From contig QFBU01000002.1 of assembly GCA_003265975.1 (NCBI GenBank), forward strand, positions 11,447-75,446: DNA of 64,000 nt. The letters run 5' to 3'. This document shows positions 18,319-26,644 of the stretch, piece by piece. Each line of letters begins with the position of its first letter. The stretch's first letter is position 1. Source of the DNA: Candidatus Marinamargulisbacteria bacterium SCGC AAA071-K20. Its GTDB lineage: Bacteria > Margulisbacteria > Marinamargulisbacteria > GCA-2716485 > AAA071-K20. The position numbers and the translations under genes were made by a program. The notes below the pieces were generated by a model. It ran no database searches, was not told the origin of the DNA, and worked only from the letters and a program-made list of their open reading frames with translations.

Positions 18319-19194
18319 ATGCAAACATTTTCACAAACATTACATGCCGCAGCTGAAGAAATAAAAGAGTACTCCGAGGAAGCCTCATTATTTGAGGCTC
18401 AACAATTACTCTTAGATGCTTTTGACTTAACTAAGCCAGAATTTCTGAGTATATTAAATGAAAAAATACAAAATAAAGGGGCTTTGAGCCTTTTTAATAA
18501 ACGAATTAGAAAAAGAAAAACGGGAATGCCGTTGTCTTATATTTTGGGGCATACGTCTTTTTTATCTCATAAATATTTATGCTCTTCAGGCGTCCTTATT
18601 CCTCGCCCAGAAACAGAAATGGTTGTTCAAAAAATCATTGAATTTATCTCAAGTATAAAACAGGATGTAGTTGTTTTAGAACTTGGATATGGTGCAGGTG
18701 TGATACCTATTGAACTTCATTACAAGTTTAAAAATTTAGAATACTATGGCTGGGATATTAATCCATATGCTACAAGTTTAGCTAAGAAAAATGCAAAATA
18801 TCATCACTGTGATAATTTAAATATTTTAGAAGGTGACTTCTTTGAAGAAGCGCCTAAGATGATTAAGCAAATAAAAAAACCCGTCATTATTGTGAGTAAT
18901 CCTCCTTATATTCCAAGGAAGGATATAGAAAATTTAGATTTTCAAGTTAAAGAGTTTGAACCTCTTTGCGCACTTGATGGTGGAGAATCAGGAATAGATT
19001 TCTATAAGCAATGTTTGAGCATTTTTCAAGATCAACCACTTGCTTATTTTTTTGAAATTGGTATTTCTCAACAGGAGCCACTAGAGTATATTCTGGATCC
19101 CTATAATTTTGAAGTGACTGAATTTTATAAAGATATTCATTTAATTCCTAGGCTTTTAGAAATAGTTACAAAGGGTCCAAACTCTCCAGAATAA
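18319..19194 (+). CDS. prmC: Release factor glutamine methyltransferase
   Basis: SAM-dependent N5-methyltransferase of the GGQ glutamine of release factors. 291 residues: N-terminal helical domain, then a Rossmann core with VLELGYGAGVIPIEL (SAM site), GWDINPYAT and the catalytic SNPPYIPRKDIENL. The SAM motif reads ELGYGAG where ELGTGSG is usual. Sits directly after prfA, its usual place. Confidence 0.95.
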   Translation: MQTFSQTLHAAAEEIKEYSEEASLFEAQQLLLDAFDLTKPEFLSILNEKIQNKGALSLFNKRIRKRKTGMPLSYILGHTSFLSHKYLCSSGVLIPRPETEMVVQKIIEFISSIKQDVVVLELGYGAGVIPIELHYKFKNLEYYGWDINPYATSLAKKNAKYHHCDNLNILEGDFFEEAPKMIKQIKKPVIIVSNPPYIPRKDIENLDFQVKEFEPLCALDGGESGIDFYKQCLSIFQDQPLAYFFEIGISQQEPLEYILDPYNFEVTEFYKDIHLIPRLLEIVTKGPNSPE

Positions 19195-19213
19195 TTACTG
19201 TTTCTAGTGCCAT

Positions 19214-20677
19214 TTAACTCTGTAGATTATATTTTTCTATCTTTTTGTATAAGGTTGTTCGTGAAATATTTAATGCTTTTGCAGCTTGTAACATATTGCC
19301 ATTCTTAATTTCTAATGCATGTTGAATAGCCCGTTTTTCAACACTTTCTAAAGTTTCAATTGACTCTGGGAGTGAAAGTATATTGCTTTTAGGTGTGGCT
19401 TGATTTAGTTGTAAGCTCGGCTCAAATTGACCTGGTTTTGTGTCAAGTATAGTGCTTGTTATGTCTTGTCCCTGTGACAGAATTAAACTTCTTTGTATAA
19501 GGTTTTCCAGCTCTCTTATATTGCCCTCCCAATATTGATTTAAGAGGTAGCTTTCAGCATCACCTGTCAGGTTAACTTCAGGTAATGAAAATTCGCGAGC
19601 ATATTTTTTTAGAAAATGTTTAGTAATTGGAATAATGTCTTCTTTTCTCTCTCTAAGTGGAGGCATTTCAATTGGGAATACATTTAGCCTGTAGTATAGG
19701 TCTAGTCTAAACTTTTCATCGTCAACCAGTTTTTTTAAGTTTTTATTAGTAGCCGCAATAATTCGTGTATTAATGTTAAGTCTTTGAGTTCCTCCAACAC
19801 GTTCAATCTCTTTGTTTTGTAGTGCTCGTAAAAGTTTGACTTGTAAATCTAGTGAAAGCTCTCCTATTTCATCTAAAAATAATGTTCCGTTATCTGCTAA
19901 TTCAAACTTTCCTAGTTTGCGTTCTTCGGCGCCTGTGAAAGATCCTTTTTCGTGCCCAAAAAGTTCTGATTCGATTAAATCTTTAGGAATAGCTCCGCAA
20001 TTAAGTACTATAAAGGGCTTTGTTTTACGTTTAGAATTATTGTGAATTACAGAGGCAATAAGGTCTTTACCAGTACCACTTTCACCCTCTATTAAAACGG
20101 TTATATCGTTTTCAAGTACCAGGCCAATGGCTTTAAATACAGCTTTCATCTTTGAACTAGCACCGATGATATTATCTTCTGTATTTGAACTCGTTTGTAA
20201 GTATTGTATTTGATTGTTTTGTCTTGAAATTAATTTTTCTTTTTCAACAGAGTATATTTCAAAAGTTAATATTCCAAGTAGGTCTAATAATTGTTCTAGT
20301 TTACCCATGTCTGATTTTTGTAAATTAAATGAGTTGTTTTCTTCTGCTAATTTATTCAAACTAGTTTTTAGTGCATAGATGAGCATGGCTGTTTCTTTTG
20401 TTGAAAAGCCTTGGCTGATTTGAGATTGTAAAAGTTCATGCCAAACTGAAATGATTGGAGTTAACTTGCTTTTGTCTAAATCGGGTATGTCGTCTTCTTT
20501 AAATGTGGTGACTAATTGCTTTAAAAAGTTTTTTGAATAATTCTTTAGATTATTTTTTTTCTCAAATGTATTCTTGGGAATGTTTGGATTGTTATTAAGT
20601 TCAGCTAGCCAGTTATTTAAAACTTGCTCTTGGTTATCATTTACTAATTCTAAAGCTTTATTTTTATTTTTCTTCAT
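19214..20677 (-). CDS. Sigma-54-dependent activator with RsbRD-like N-terminal domain
   Basis: 487 residues from ATG 20677 (a TTG at 20692 is the other option). Residues ~5-140 resemble the RsbRD N-terminal helical domain (WHELLQSQISQGFSTKETA), a sensor type otherwise found in stressosome proteins. A AAA+ domain follows with Walker A GESGTGKD (~198-205), the sigma-54 contact loop GSFTGA (~245-250), Walker B TLFLDEIGEL and the arginine finger region YYRLNVFPIEMPPLRER. The end is a Fis-type helix-turn-helix (AAKALNISRTTLYKKIEKY). It activates sigma-54 promoters by ATP hydrolysis; target genes unknown. Flanked by prmC (convergent) and the deacetylase gene. Confidence 0.92.
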   Translation of the reverse strand: MKKNKNKALELVNDNQEQVLNNWLAELNNNPNIPKNTFEKKNNLKNYSKNFLKQLVTTFKEDDIPDLDKSKLTPIISVWHELLQSQISQGFSTKETAMLIYALKTSLNKLAEENNSFNLQKSDMGKLEQLLDLLGILTFEIYSVEKEKLISRQNNQIQYLQTSSNTEDNIIGASSKMKAVFKAIGLVLENDITVLIEGESGTGKDLIASVIHNNSKRKTKPFIVLNCGAIPKDLIESELFGHEKGSFTGAEERKLGKFELADNGTLFLDEIGELSLDLQVKLLRALQNKEIERVGGTQRLNINTRIIAATNKNLKKLVDDEKFRLDLYYRLNVFPIEMPPLRERKEDIIPITKHFLKKYAREFSLPEVNLTGDAESYLLNQYWEGNIRELENLIQRSLILSQGQDITSTILDTKPGQFEPSLQLNQATPKSNILSLPESIETLESVEKRAIQHALEIKNGNMLQAAKALNISRTTLYKKIEKYNLQS

Positions 20678-20718
20678 ATTAATAGTGTCCAATATCTATA
20701 CAATATAGGCAGGGAAGA

Positions 20719-21420
20719 TCATTTGGTCAAGAGATTATTTAGAGTTATGAATCGATATCCTTTTTTATGCGCACCCTCGATGATAAGAGGTAAGGCTTTA
20801 TTTGTTTCTCTGGACCCATTATGTAAAAGAATGATACTACCAGGTTTTAACTTTTGGAGAATATAGTCTGCAAGAGGGAGCATGTCTCTTTTGTGGTCAT
20901 TATTTTCAATTAGTGCTCGGGTATCGCTTCTTAAATAATCTTTGGCATTGATAGTCCAAAAAATGGTTTTTAACCCTAAGTTATTGGCAATTGAATTTAC
21001 TGTAGAGTTGAATTGACCTCCTGGGGGTCTAAAAAATGTAACTTTTTTTTTAGTAATAGCTTCTAATATCGTATTCGTTCTTATAAGCTCTATTTGGACT
21101 TCTCTTGGGCTTATTAAGGTTAAATTAGGGTGAGAGTAAGAATGATTTCCTATGTCGTGATGGCTATCAGAGATTTGTTTTATAAAGTCTTTATGAAGTT
21201 TTGCTTGTTTCCCTACTATAAAAAATGTTGCTCTGACATGATATTGATCAAGGAGACGTAACATATGCGTTGTTATTTCAGGTTTTGGCCCATCGTCAAA
21301 GGTAAGTGCTATTACGGGTTGGGTCGTGTTTATACTCCATAAAGGTTTTTGATAAATGGTGCTTGCATACAAGGTAGAATAAAGAAGGACTATAGGAAGT
21401 AGAACGTACTTACATTTCAA
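20719..21420 (-). CDS. Exported polysaccharide deacetylase (NodB domain)
   Basis: 233 residues with a Sec signal peptide (KYVLLPIVLLYSTLYA). The NodB domain shows the catalytic base and metal ligands TFDDGPKPE and HSYSHPNL, then RPPGGQFNSTV and LHNG. It removes N- or O-acetyl groups from a carbohydrate polymer, plausibly peptidoglycan or a surface polysaccharide. Start is TTG 21420, overlapping the end of ispE by 11 bases, so translation is coupled. Substrate not decidable. Confidence 0.92.
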   Translation of the reverse strand: MKCKYVLLPIVLLYSTLYASTIYQKPLWSINTTQPVIALTFDDGPKPEITTHMLRLLDQYHVRATFFIVGKQAKLHKDFIKQISDSHHDIGNHSYSHPNLTLISPREVQIELIRTNTILEAITKKKVTFFRPPGGQFNSTVNSIANNLGLKTIFWTINAKDYLRSDTRALIENNDHKRDMLPLADYILQKLKPGSIILLHNGSRETNKALPLIIEGAHKKGYRFITLNNLLTK

Positions 21421-22258
21421 TAGTGATTCCTGTGTTTATAGGTAAATATATTTCAGTTTTTAGTGATGGGTATGTATCTTTTAATATATTTTGAATTGTA
21501 TGACTCTCAGATTCAGAGTCACACTTGATAAAGCAACAAGCTCCGGAACCCGATAAATGGAGGGCCTTATTGAATGAAGTACATGTTTGTTCGAGATGGT
21601 GGAATAACTTATGTTTGCCGAAGACGGCCTTCTTAAGTGAATTAGTTCCAATATGGTTTCTATTTATTGTTTCAATGGATTCTTTGTTTGGGAGTTTGGG
21701 TTTTAATTGTTTGTCGAATGAGTCATAAATATCTTTAGTATTACAATGTATGTTTGGCATTAATAAGAGCAATGGTTTTAATAGTTTTTGGGGAACACTA
21801 GTAACAATGTTTCCGGTTCCAGTAACTATTGCAGTTCCGCCAACTAAAAAAAATGCGATGTCTGATCCAAATAATTTACTAATAGTAATTAATTTATTTG
21901 TAGAGAAGTTCCAGTTTTGACTTTTATTTAAGTACTGTAAAAAACCTGCGGCATTACTACTGCCACCACCTAAACCACCGCCCATAGGAATGTTTTTTTT
22001 AAGGTGAATTTTAAAGCCAGTACTAAGAATGTTTTTAAAATGAGAGTATATTTTGCTTAAGAGATTAAGATTGTTTGTTGGAACATTTGGGTTACTGCAG
22101 GTTATTTGAAAGGTATTTGATTCTGTGATTTCAAGCTCGTCAAATAATGAAATATTTTGAAATATTGAATATATCGGGTGCATCCCCTGATCATTTGGGG
22201 GATACACTAATAATGATAAATTTACTTTAGCAAATGTTCTTACTAAATGTGGCGTCAA
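21410..22258 (-). CDS. ispE: 4-(cytidine 5'-diphospho)-2-C-methyl-D-erythritol kinase
   Basis: GHMP-family kinase in the MEP pathway to isopentenyl diphosphate. 282 residues. ATP-binding loop IPMGGGLGGGSSNAAGFL, N-terminal FAKVNLSLLVYPPN and the C-terminal HLSGSGACCFIKC identify it. Starts with TTG 22258, overlapping the stop of the PpiC-type gene (TTGA). Other MEP genes are not in the window. Confidence 0.96.
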   Translation of the reverse strand: MTPHLVRTFAKVNLSLLVYPPNDQGMHPIYSIFQNISLFDELEITESNTFQITCSNPNVPTNNLNLLSKIYSHFKNILSTGFKIHLKKNIPMGGGLGGGSSNAAGFLQYLNKSQNWNFSTNKLITISKLFGSDIAFFLVGGTAIVTGTGNIVTSVPQKLLKPLLLLMPNIHCNTKDIYDSFDKQLKPKLPNKESIETINRNHIGTNSLKKAVFGKHKLFHHLEQTCTSFNKALHLSGSGACCFIKCDSESESHTIQNILKDTYPSLKTEIYLPINTGITIEM

Positions 22259-23154
22259 TTTTGAGTTTGTTTGGTCTCTGCCGGTTTAGTGTCGAATCTC
22301 TTTATTTTATGCGTTTTTTTAAGAGTATCAACATAGGCAGTAACTGCTTGATTTTGTTTGTATGTTTGCATGCTTTCTTGAATTTGTTTTTTAACTTGAG
22401 TGTATGTTTGTGCAGGAACCTTTTTAATATCTGTTAATTTAATAATGTGAAAACCTAAAGGAGTTTGAACTACTTTAGAAATGCTACCCTTCTTTTTTAA
22501 TTCAAAAATAGCATTTTCTAGAGAAGCTAATTTAACTTGTCCTTTTTTAACCCAACCAATGTCGCCACCTTGTTTTGATGATGGATCTTGTGAAAGTTTT
22601 TTTGCAGTAATTTTAAAACTCTGACCATTTTGTACTTTCTTTTGTATTGTTAAGGCTTCTTTTTTTGTAGGCACAAGAATGTGACTTACTCGTCTTAATT
22701 GGTAACTCGCGAATAGTCGTTTGTTTTGATTATAAGACTCTTTTATTTCAGCATCGGTTACAGGGTTGAATTTCAACTTGTCTCTAAGCAATAAGTTAAT
22801 AAGGGTTTCTCTTTTTAGAGTACTTACTTGTTGGTCTATTGCAGTAAGTTGTTTTTGATAGTCAGCATGCTTTTCGTATCCACCCTTTCTAGCTGCACTG
22901 AGTAGTACTTCTTCATTAATAAGTTGGTCAAGTATAACGGTTTGATTTACGTTCAAAGGTGCCGTTTTACGGTACTCTTCAGGAAAGCTATTATATCTGT
23001 CTTTAACTGTAGTTTCAGTTATTACAATGCTATCAACTTTTGCAAGTTTTGTTTCCTTTGTATTTGACTGAGATAAACATCCACCTAATAGTAGTACTGT
23101 TAATATTAAACTTATAGAAACTAAGCCGCTTTTTTTCAACTTATTTATTTTCAA
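22255..23154 (-). CDS. PpiC-type peptidyl-prolyl isomerase lipoprotein
   Basis: 299 residues. The N-terminus has a lipoprotein signal ending in the lipobox LLGGC (C about 26), so it is anchored in a membrane facing the periplasm. A SurA/PrsA-like N-terminal helical part is followed by a parvulin domain near 155-245 (SHILVPTKKEALTI, SKQGGDIGWVKKGQ, SKVVQTPLGFHIIKL). Role: folding of secreted or outer-membrane proteins. Ends in a four-base overlap with ispE. Confidence 0.93.
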   Translation of the reverse strand: MKINKLKKSGLVSISLILTVLLLGGCLSQSNTKETKLAKVDSIVITETTVKDRYNSFPEEYRKTAPLNVNQTVILDQLINEEVLLSAARKGGYEKHADYQKQLTAIDQQVSTLKRETLINLLLRDKLKFNPVTDAEIKESYNQNKRLFASYQLRRVSHILVPTKKEALTIQKKVQNGQSFKITAKKLSQDPSSKQGGDIGWVKKGQVKLASLENAIFELKKKGSISKVVQTPLGFHIIKLTDIKKVPAQTYTQVKKQIQESMQTYKQNQAVTAYVDTLKKTHKIKRFDTKPAETKQTQN

Positions 23155-23221
23155 TGAAGACCCTCCAGATTTTTATTATTTTACAATTGTAGTATTAATG
23201 AAATTAAAATTCAATTTAGAT

Positions 23222-25315
23222 TTAAGCTGTTGCTACTGGAGTAGTTGGAGCTAAAGAGACACGTTTTTGATCGTCTATACTTAGTACTTTAACTTCCATT
23301 GGATCCCCAACATTTAGAACATCTTCTACTCGTTCAATCCGTTTATCTGATAATTTAGAAACATGAACGAGTCCTTCTTTACCAGGTAAGTATTCTACGA
23401 ATGCTCCAAAAGTAACAATCTTAACAACTTTGGCTGCGAATATTTCGCCAACTTCAGGTTCTTTAGTTAGACCGTTTATCATATTTACGGCAATAGTTAC
23501 TTTTTCTTGGTTTTTAGCAGAAATATTCACTAGACCAGAATTACCATCGGCTACAACTACAGTTGCTCCAGATTCTTCTTCAATCTTTCTAATCATTTTT
23601 CCGCCAGGTCCTATTACTAGTCCAACTTTCTCAGGATCTATAGACATGTTATGAATTTTTGGTGCGTTTGGAGAAAGCTCTTCATTTGGTGTAGCGATTG
23701 ATTGATCCATAATATCTAGAATATGAAAACGACCTGCTTTTGCTTGGCTTAACGCTTGCTGTAGAATCTCTTTTGAAAGGCCAGATACTTTAATGTCTAA
23801 CTGAAGTGCTGTAATACCCTCTCTAGTTCCTGCTACTTTAAAGTCCATATCTCCGTAGTGATCTTCTAGCCCTTGGATGTCTGAGAGGATAGTGTGGTCA
23901 TTTTCGTCTAATAAAAGTCCCATAGCGATCCCTGCTACTGATGATTTAATTGGTACACCTGCAGACATTAATGAAAGAGATCCAGAACAAACAGAGGCCA
24001 TTGATGATGATCCATTAGATTCTAAAATCTCAGATACGATTCTAATTGTGTATGGAAATGTGCCGTCAGCAGGTAAAACATGTCTTAACGCACGTTCTGC
24101 TAGGGCGCCATGCCCTAGTTCTCGTCGTCCAGTTCTTAGGAAACCTACTTCACCTACTGAATATGGTGGAAAATTATAGTGGAAAAAATAAGAGCTCTTT
24201 TTAGAGTCGGCTAGACCGTCTACAATTTGCTCATCAACACTTGTACCTAAAGTAACGACTCCTAAACTTTGAGTTTCACCTCTAGTAAAAAGTGCAGATC
24301 CGTGAACAGATGGGAGTAGATTTGTTCTACATTCAATAGGTCTGATTTCGTCAGTTTTTCGACCGTCTGGTCTGATTTTCTTTTGGATAATTGTATTTCT
24401 AATTTGTTGTTTTTTAATTTCATTAAAAGCAGCTTTAACTAATCCTTCGTTTTCACCTTCTGGGTCAACAAACTTTTCAACCACTTTTTCACTTAGTTCA
24501 CTTAAAAAAACTTCAATATCTTCTTTATTTCCACCTTGAAGATTTTGTTCTACTTCGGTTCCCATAAATGCGGCTACTTCAGATTTAATTCCTTCATATG
24601 CAGGATTAGGTCCAGGCACTGTCTTTTTCACTTTAGGTGCTTGGCTCGCTAGGTTTTCTTGTAATGTAATACTTTCTTTAATAGCTTCGTGAGCTAAAAT
24701 TATAGCTTCTAGAATTGTTTCTTCAGACAACTCACTAGATTGAGACTCAACCATTAATATAGCCTCTTTAGATCCTGATACTATAATTTCTAATTCACTG
24801 TTTTCTAATTCTTCAGTTGTAGGATTTACGACTAATTTTTTGTCGATATAACCTATTGTAGCTGCTCCAACTGGTCCGTTGAAAGGAATGTCAGATACTG
24901 AAACGGCTGCAGATGCGGCAATTATTGCTAAGTTGTCGTAAGGAATAGTTTCGTCGAAAGATAGAGTTGTAATAATTATTTGTACATCATGAAAGAAGCC
25001 TTTTGGAAAACTAGGACGAAGTGGTCGGTCAATTAGTCTTGCTAGTAAAGTAGACTGTGTACTAGGACGTGCTTCTCTTTTAAAAAACCCTCCTGGGATT
25101 TTTCCACTTGCGTACATTTTTTCAGCGATTTCGATTGTTAGAGGAAAGAAGTCGATACCTTCTTTTGGTTTTTTAGACATAGTGGCTGTTGCGAGTAGTA
25201 CGTTGTTTCCACATTCTAAAATTACAGATCCGTTGGCTTGTTTAGCCATTACACCTGTTTTAAGTGTAATTTCTTTTCCTGCTATTGTTTGTTTACTAAT
25301 ATATTCATGATTCAT
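23222..25315 (-). CDS. pnp: Polyribonucleotide nucleotidyltransferase
   Basis: 3'-5' phosphorolytic exoribonuclease of mRNA decay. 697 residues from ATG 25315. Two RNase PH domains, the second with the active-site region CSGSLSLMSAGVP and GDMDFKVAGT, then a KH domain (GLVIGPGGKMIRKIEEESGA) and an S1 domain (KIVTFGAFVEYLPGKEGLVH). An in-frame TTG at 25351 would add 12 residues but the family start MNHEYISKQTIAG fits the ATG. Lies 42 bases downstream of rpsO, as in most bacteria. Confidence 0.98.
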   Translation of the reverse strand: MNHEYISKQTIAGKEITLKTGVMAKQANGSVILECGNNVLLATATMSKKPKEGIDFFPLTIEIAEKMYASGKIPGGFFKREARPSTQSTLLARLIDRPLRPSFPKGFFHDVQIIITTLSFDETIPYDNLAIIAASAAVSVSDIPFNGPVGAATIGYIDKKLVVNPTTEELENSELEIIVSGSKEAILMVESQSSELSEETILEAIILAHEAIKESITLQENLASQAPKVKKTVPGPNPAYEGIKSEVAAFMGTEVEQNLQGGNKEDIEVFLSELSEKVVEKFVDPEGENEGLVKAAFNEIKKQQIRNTIIQKKIRPDGRKTDEIRPIECRTNLLPSVHGSALFTRGETQSLGVVTLGTSVDEQIVDGLADSKKSSYFFHYNFPPYSVGEVGFLRTGRRELGHGALAERALRHVLPADGTFPYTIRIVSEILESNGSSSMASVCSGSLSLMSAGVPIKSSVAGIAMGLLLDENDHTILSDIQGLEDHYGDMDFKVAGTREGITALQLDIKVSGLSKEILQQALSQAKAGRFHILDIMDQSIATPNEELSPNAPKIHNMSIDPEKVGLVIGPGGKMIRKIEEESGATVVVADGNSGLVNISAKNQEKVTIAVNMINGLTKEPEVGEIFAAKVVKIVTFGAFVEYLPGKEGLVHVSKLSDKRIERVEDVLNVGDPMEVKVLSIDDQKRVSLAPTTPVATA

Positions 25316-25357
25316 TTTTGAAGACCCTTTCTTCTGTGGAGATATATCCAAGTTAAA

Positions 25358-25633
25358 TTATTTTATTTTGATTTTAAGATCTGCTGCTAGTTTTGCCAGT
25401 AATTCTGGATTTTTCTTTTTCATGTAGTTGATGAATTTACGTCGTCTTCCTACAAGAATTAATAGTCCTCTTCTAGTGTGATGATCTTTTTTGTGATTTT
25501 TTAAATGTTCTACAAGATGGTTGATACGTTCTGTTAAAAGTGCAATTTGTACATGTGACGATCCAGTGTCAGATACGTGTACTTTAAAGTTTTCAATAAT
25601 CTCTTTTTTTTCTTTTTCACCTATTAATGCCAT
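25358..25633 (-). CDS. rpsO: Small ribosomal subunit protein uS15
   Basis: 91 residues, normal length. Contains FKVHVSDTGSSHVQIALLTERI and DHHTRRGLLILVGRRRKFINY, the 16S rRNA contact sites. Preceded by a strong ribosome site AAGGAG and a hairpin leader. First gene of rpsO-pnp. Confidence 0.98.
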   Translation of the reverse strand: MALIGEKEKKEIIENFKVHVSDTGSSHVQIALLTERINHLVEHLKNHKKDHHTRRGLLILVGRRRKFINYMKKKNPELLAKLAADLKIKIK

Positions 25634-25650
25634 GTCTTAATCTCCTTAAT

Positions 25651-25673
25651 ATATACCTCTAGTTAAGGTATAT
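25651..25673 (-). promoter_or_regulatory. Hairpin in the rpsO leader, possible S15 autoregulatory element
   Basis: A perfect 8-bp inverted repeat ATATACCT (25651-25658) and AGGTATAT (25666-25673) with a 7-base loop. In the mRNA it sits just after the predicted start point and ends about four bases before the AAGGAG site. S15 represses its own translation through leader structures in several phyla, which makes this a candidate; a simple 5' stabilising stem is the alternative. Confidence 0.5.
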
Positions 25674-25682
25674 GAGAAAAAT

Positions 25683-25712
25683 ATCCTAGCATATCTCAGC
25701 CTAGAGAGGCAA
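25683..25712 (-). promoter_or_regulatory. Predicted promoter of rpsO-pnp
   Basis: Minus strand: TTGCCT (25712-25707), 18-base spacer, TAGGAT (25688-25683). The -10 is identical to the one before rpmE. Start would fall near 25676, at the edge of the leader hairpin. Confidence 0.5.
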
Positions 25713-25772
25713 GAACTTTGTGTTGAGTATATGGACTTTAGTAAGTAGAGGGTGCTTTATGTAAGTTTACTC

Positions 25773-25801
25773 TTTAAATGTGGGTAGGATTTGGTTATAA
25801 T
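25773..25801 (+). promoter_or_regulatory. Predicted promoter of def-panD-lysA
   Basis: TTTAAA (25773-25778), 17-base spacer, TATAAT (25796-25801, perfect -10), 40 bases before def. The same TTTAAA-N17-TATAAT arrangement appears before fliF. Confidence 0.65.
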
Positions 25802-25840
25802 AGTACGCTTAGTTCTTGAGGCTCATTTTGAGAGGAAATT

Positions 25841-26287
25841 ATGGCAATTGTAGACATTTTAGAATATCCCCATCCAGTTCTTAGACAGAAGTCTGAGATA
25901 GTTACGCAATTTGATGATGGTCTTACGTCATTAATAGTAGATATGTTTGATACGATGGATAGTATGAAAGGGATTGGTCTTGCCGCTCCACAAGTTGGGG
26001 TTCTTCAGCAAATAATCATAATTTCTTTTGAATCCCAAAGTTTTGAGTTAATTAACCCTAAAATTCTAGAGTTTTCTGGAAAACGAGATATTCAGGAAGA
26101 AGGTTGTTTAAGTATGCCGGAAGTGCATGTGGATGTTGTAAGACATAACACTATAAAAGTTAGAGCGCAAAAAAGGGACGGCAAATCTATAGAGTTTGAA
26201 TCTGATGGAATGATTGCTAGAATCATACAACATGAAGTAGACCACTTAGATGGGATATTAATTACAGATAAAGGTTTACCAAAATAA
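25841..26287 (+). CDS. def: Peptide deformylase
   Basis: Metalloenzyme that removes the formyl group from nascent proteins. 148 residues with all three family motifs: GIGLAAPQVG, EEGCLSMPE (metal Cys) and QHEVDHLDG (metal His pair and catalytic Glu). First gene of a plus-strand run with panD, lysA, cdaA, panB and cysS. Good AGAGG ribosome site. Confidence 0.97.
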   Translation: MAIVDILEYPHPVLRQKSEIVTQFDDGLTSLIVDMFDTMDSMKGIGLAAPQVGVLQQIIIISFESQSFELINPKILEFSGKRDIQEEGCLSMPEVHVDVVRHNTIKVRAQKRDGKSIEFESDGMIARIIQHEVDHLDGILITDKGLPK

Positions 26288-26305
26288 AGCACTTAGGAGA
26301 TAAGC

Positions 26306-26635
26306 ATGTTAATAACTTTATTAAAGTCAAAAATTACATACGCTACCATTGATGATAGTAATCTTTATTATGAGGGTAGTGTGACCATAGATAAAGATAT
26401 TATGGAAAAAGTGAATATTAAGGTTAACGAAGAAGTTCAAATTTTAAATATCAATAACGGAGAACGTTTTACAACTTATTGTATTTGTGGAGAACGTGGT
26501 TCAAAAAAGTTTGTTTTGAATGGTCCGGCTGCTAGACGAGGGTGCCATGGCGACCAAATTATGATTTTAAGCTTCGCTCAAATTGACCCTGAAAAAGAGA
26601 GTTTAGAGCCTATAGTTCTTGATATGAGAAAGTAG
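26306..26635 (+). CDS. panD: Aspartate 1-decarboxylase
   Basis: Makes beta-alanine for pantothenate and CoA. 109 residues. A proenzyme that self-cleaves before a serine to make its pyruvoyl group; the site is YEGSVTID (S27-region, Gly-Ser). NGPAARRGCHGDQIMILSFA is the conserved C-terminal half. panB of the same pathway is three genes downstream. Confidence 0.96.
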   Translation: MLITLLKSKITYATIDDSNLYYEGSVTIDKDIMEKVNIKVNEEVQILNINNGERFTTYCICGERGSKKFVLNGPAARRGCHGDQIMILSFAQIDPEKESLEPIVLDMRK

Positions 26636-26644
26636 TTTTTTTGC

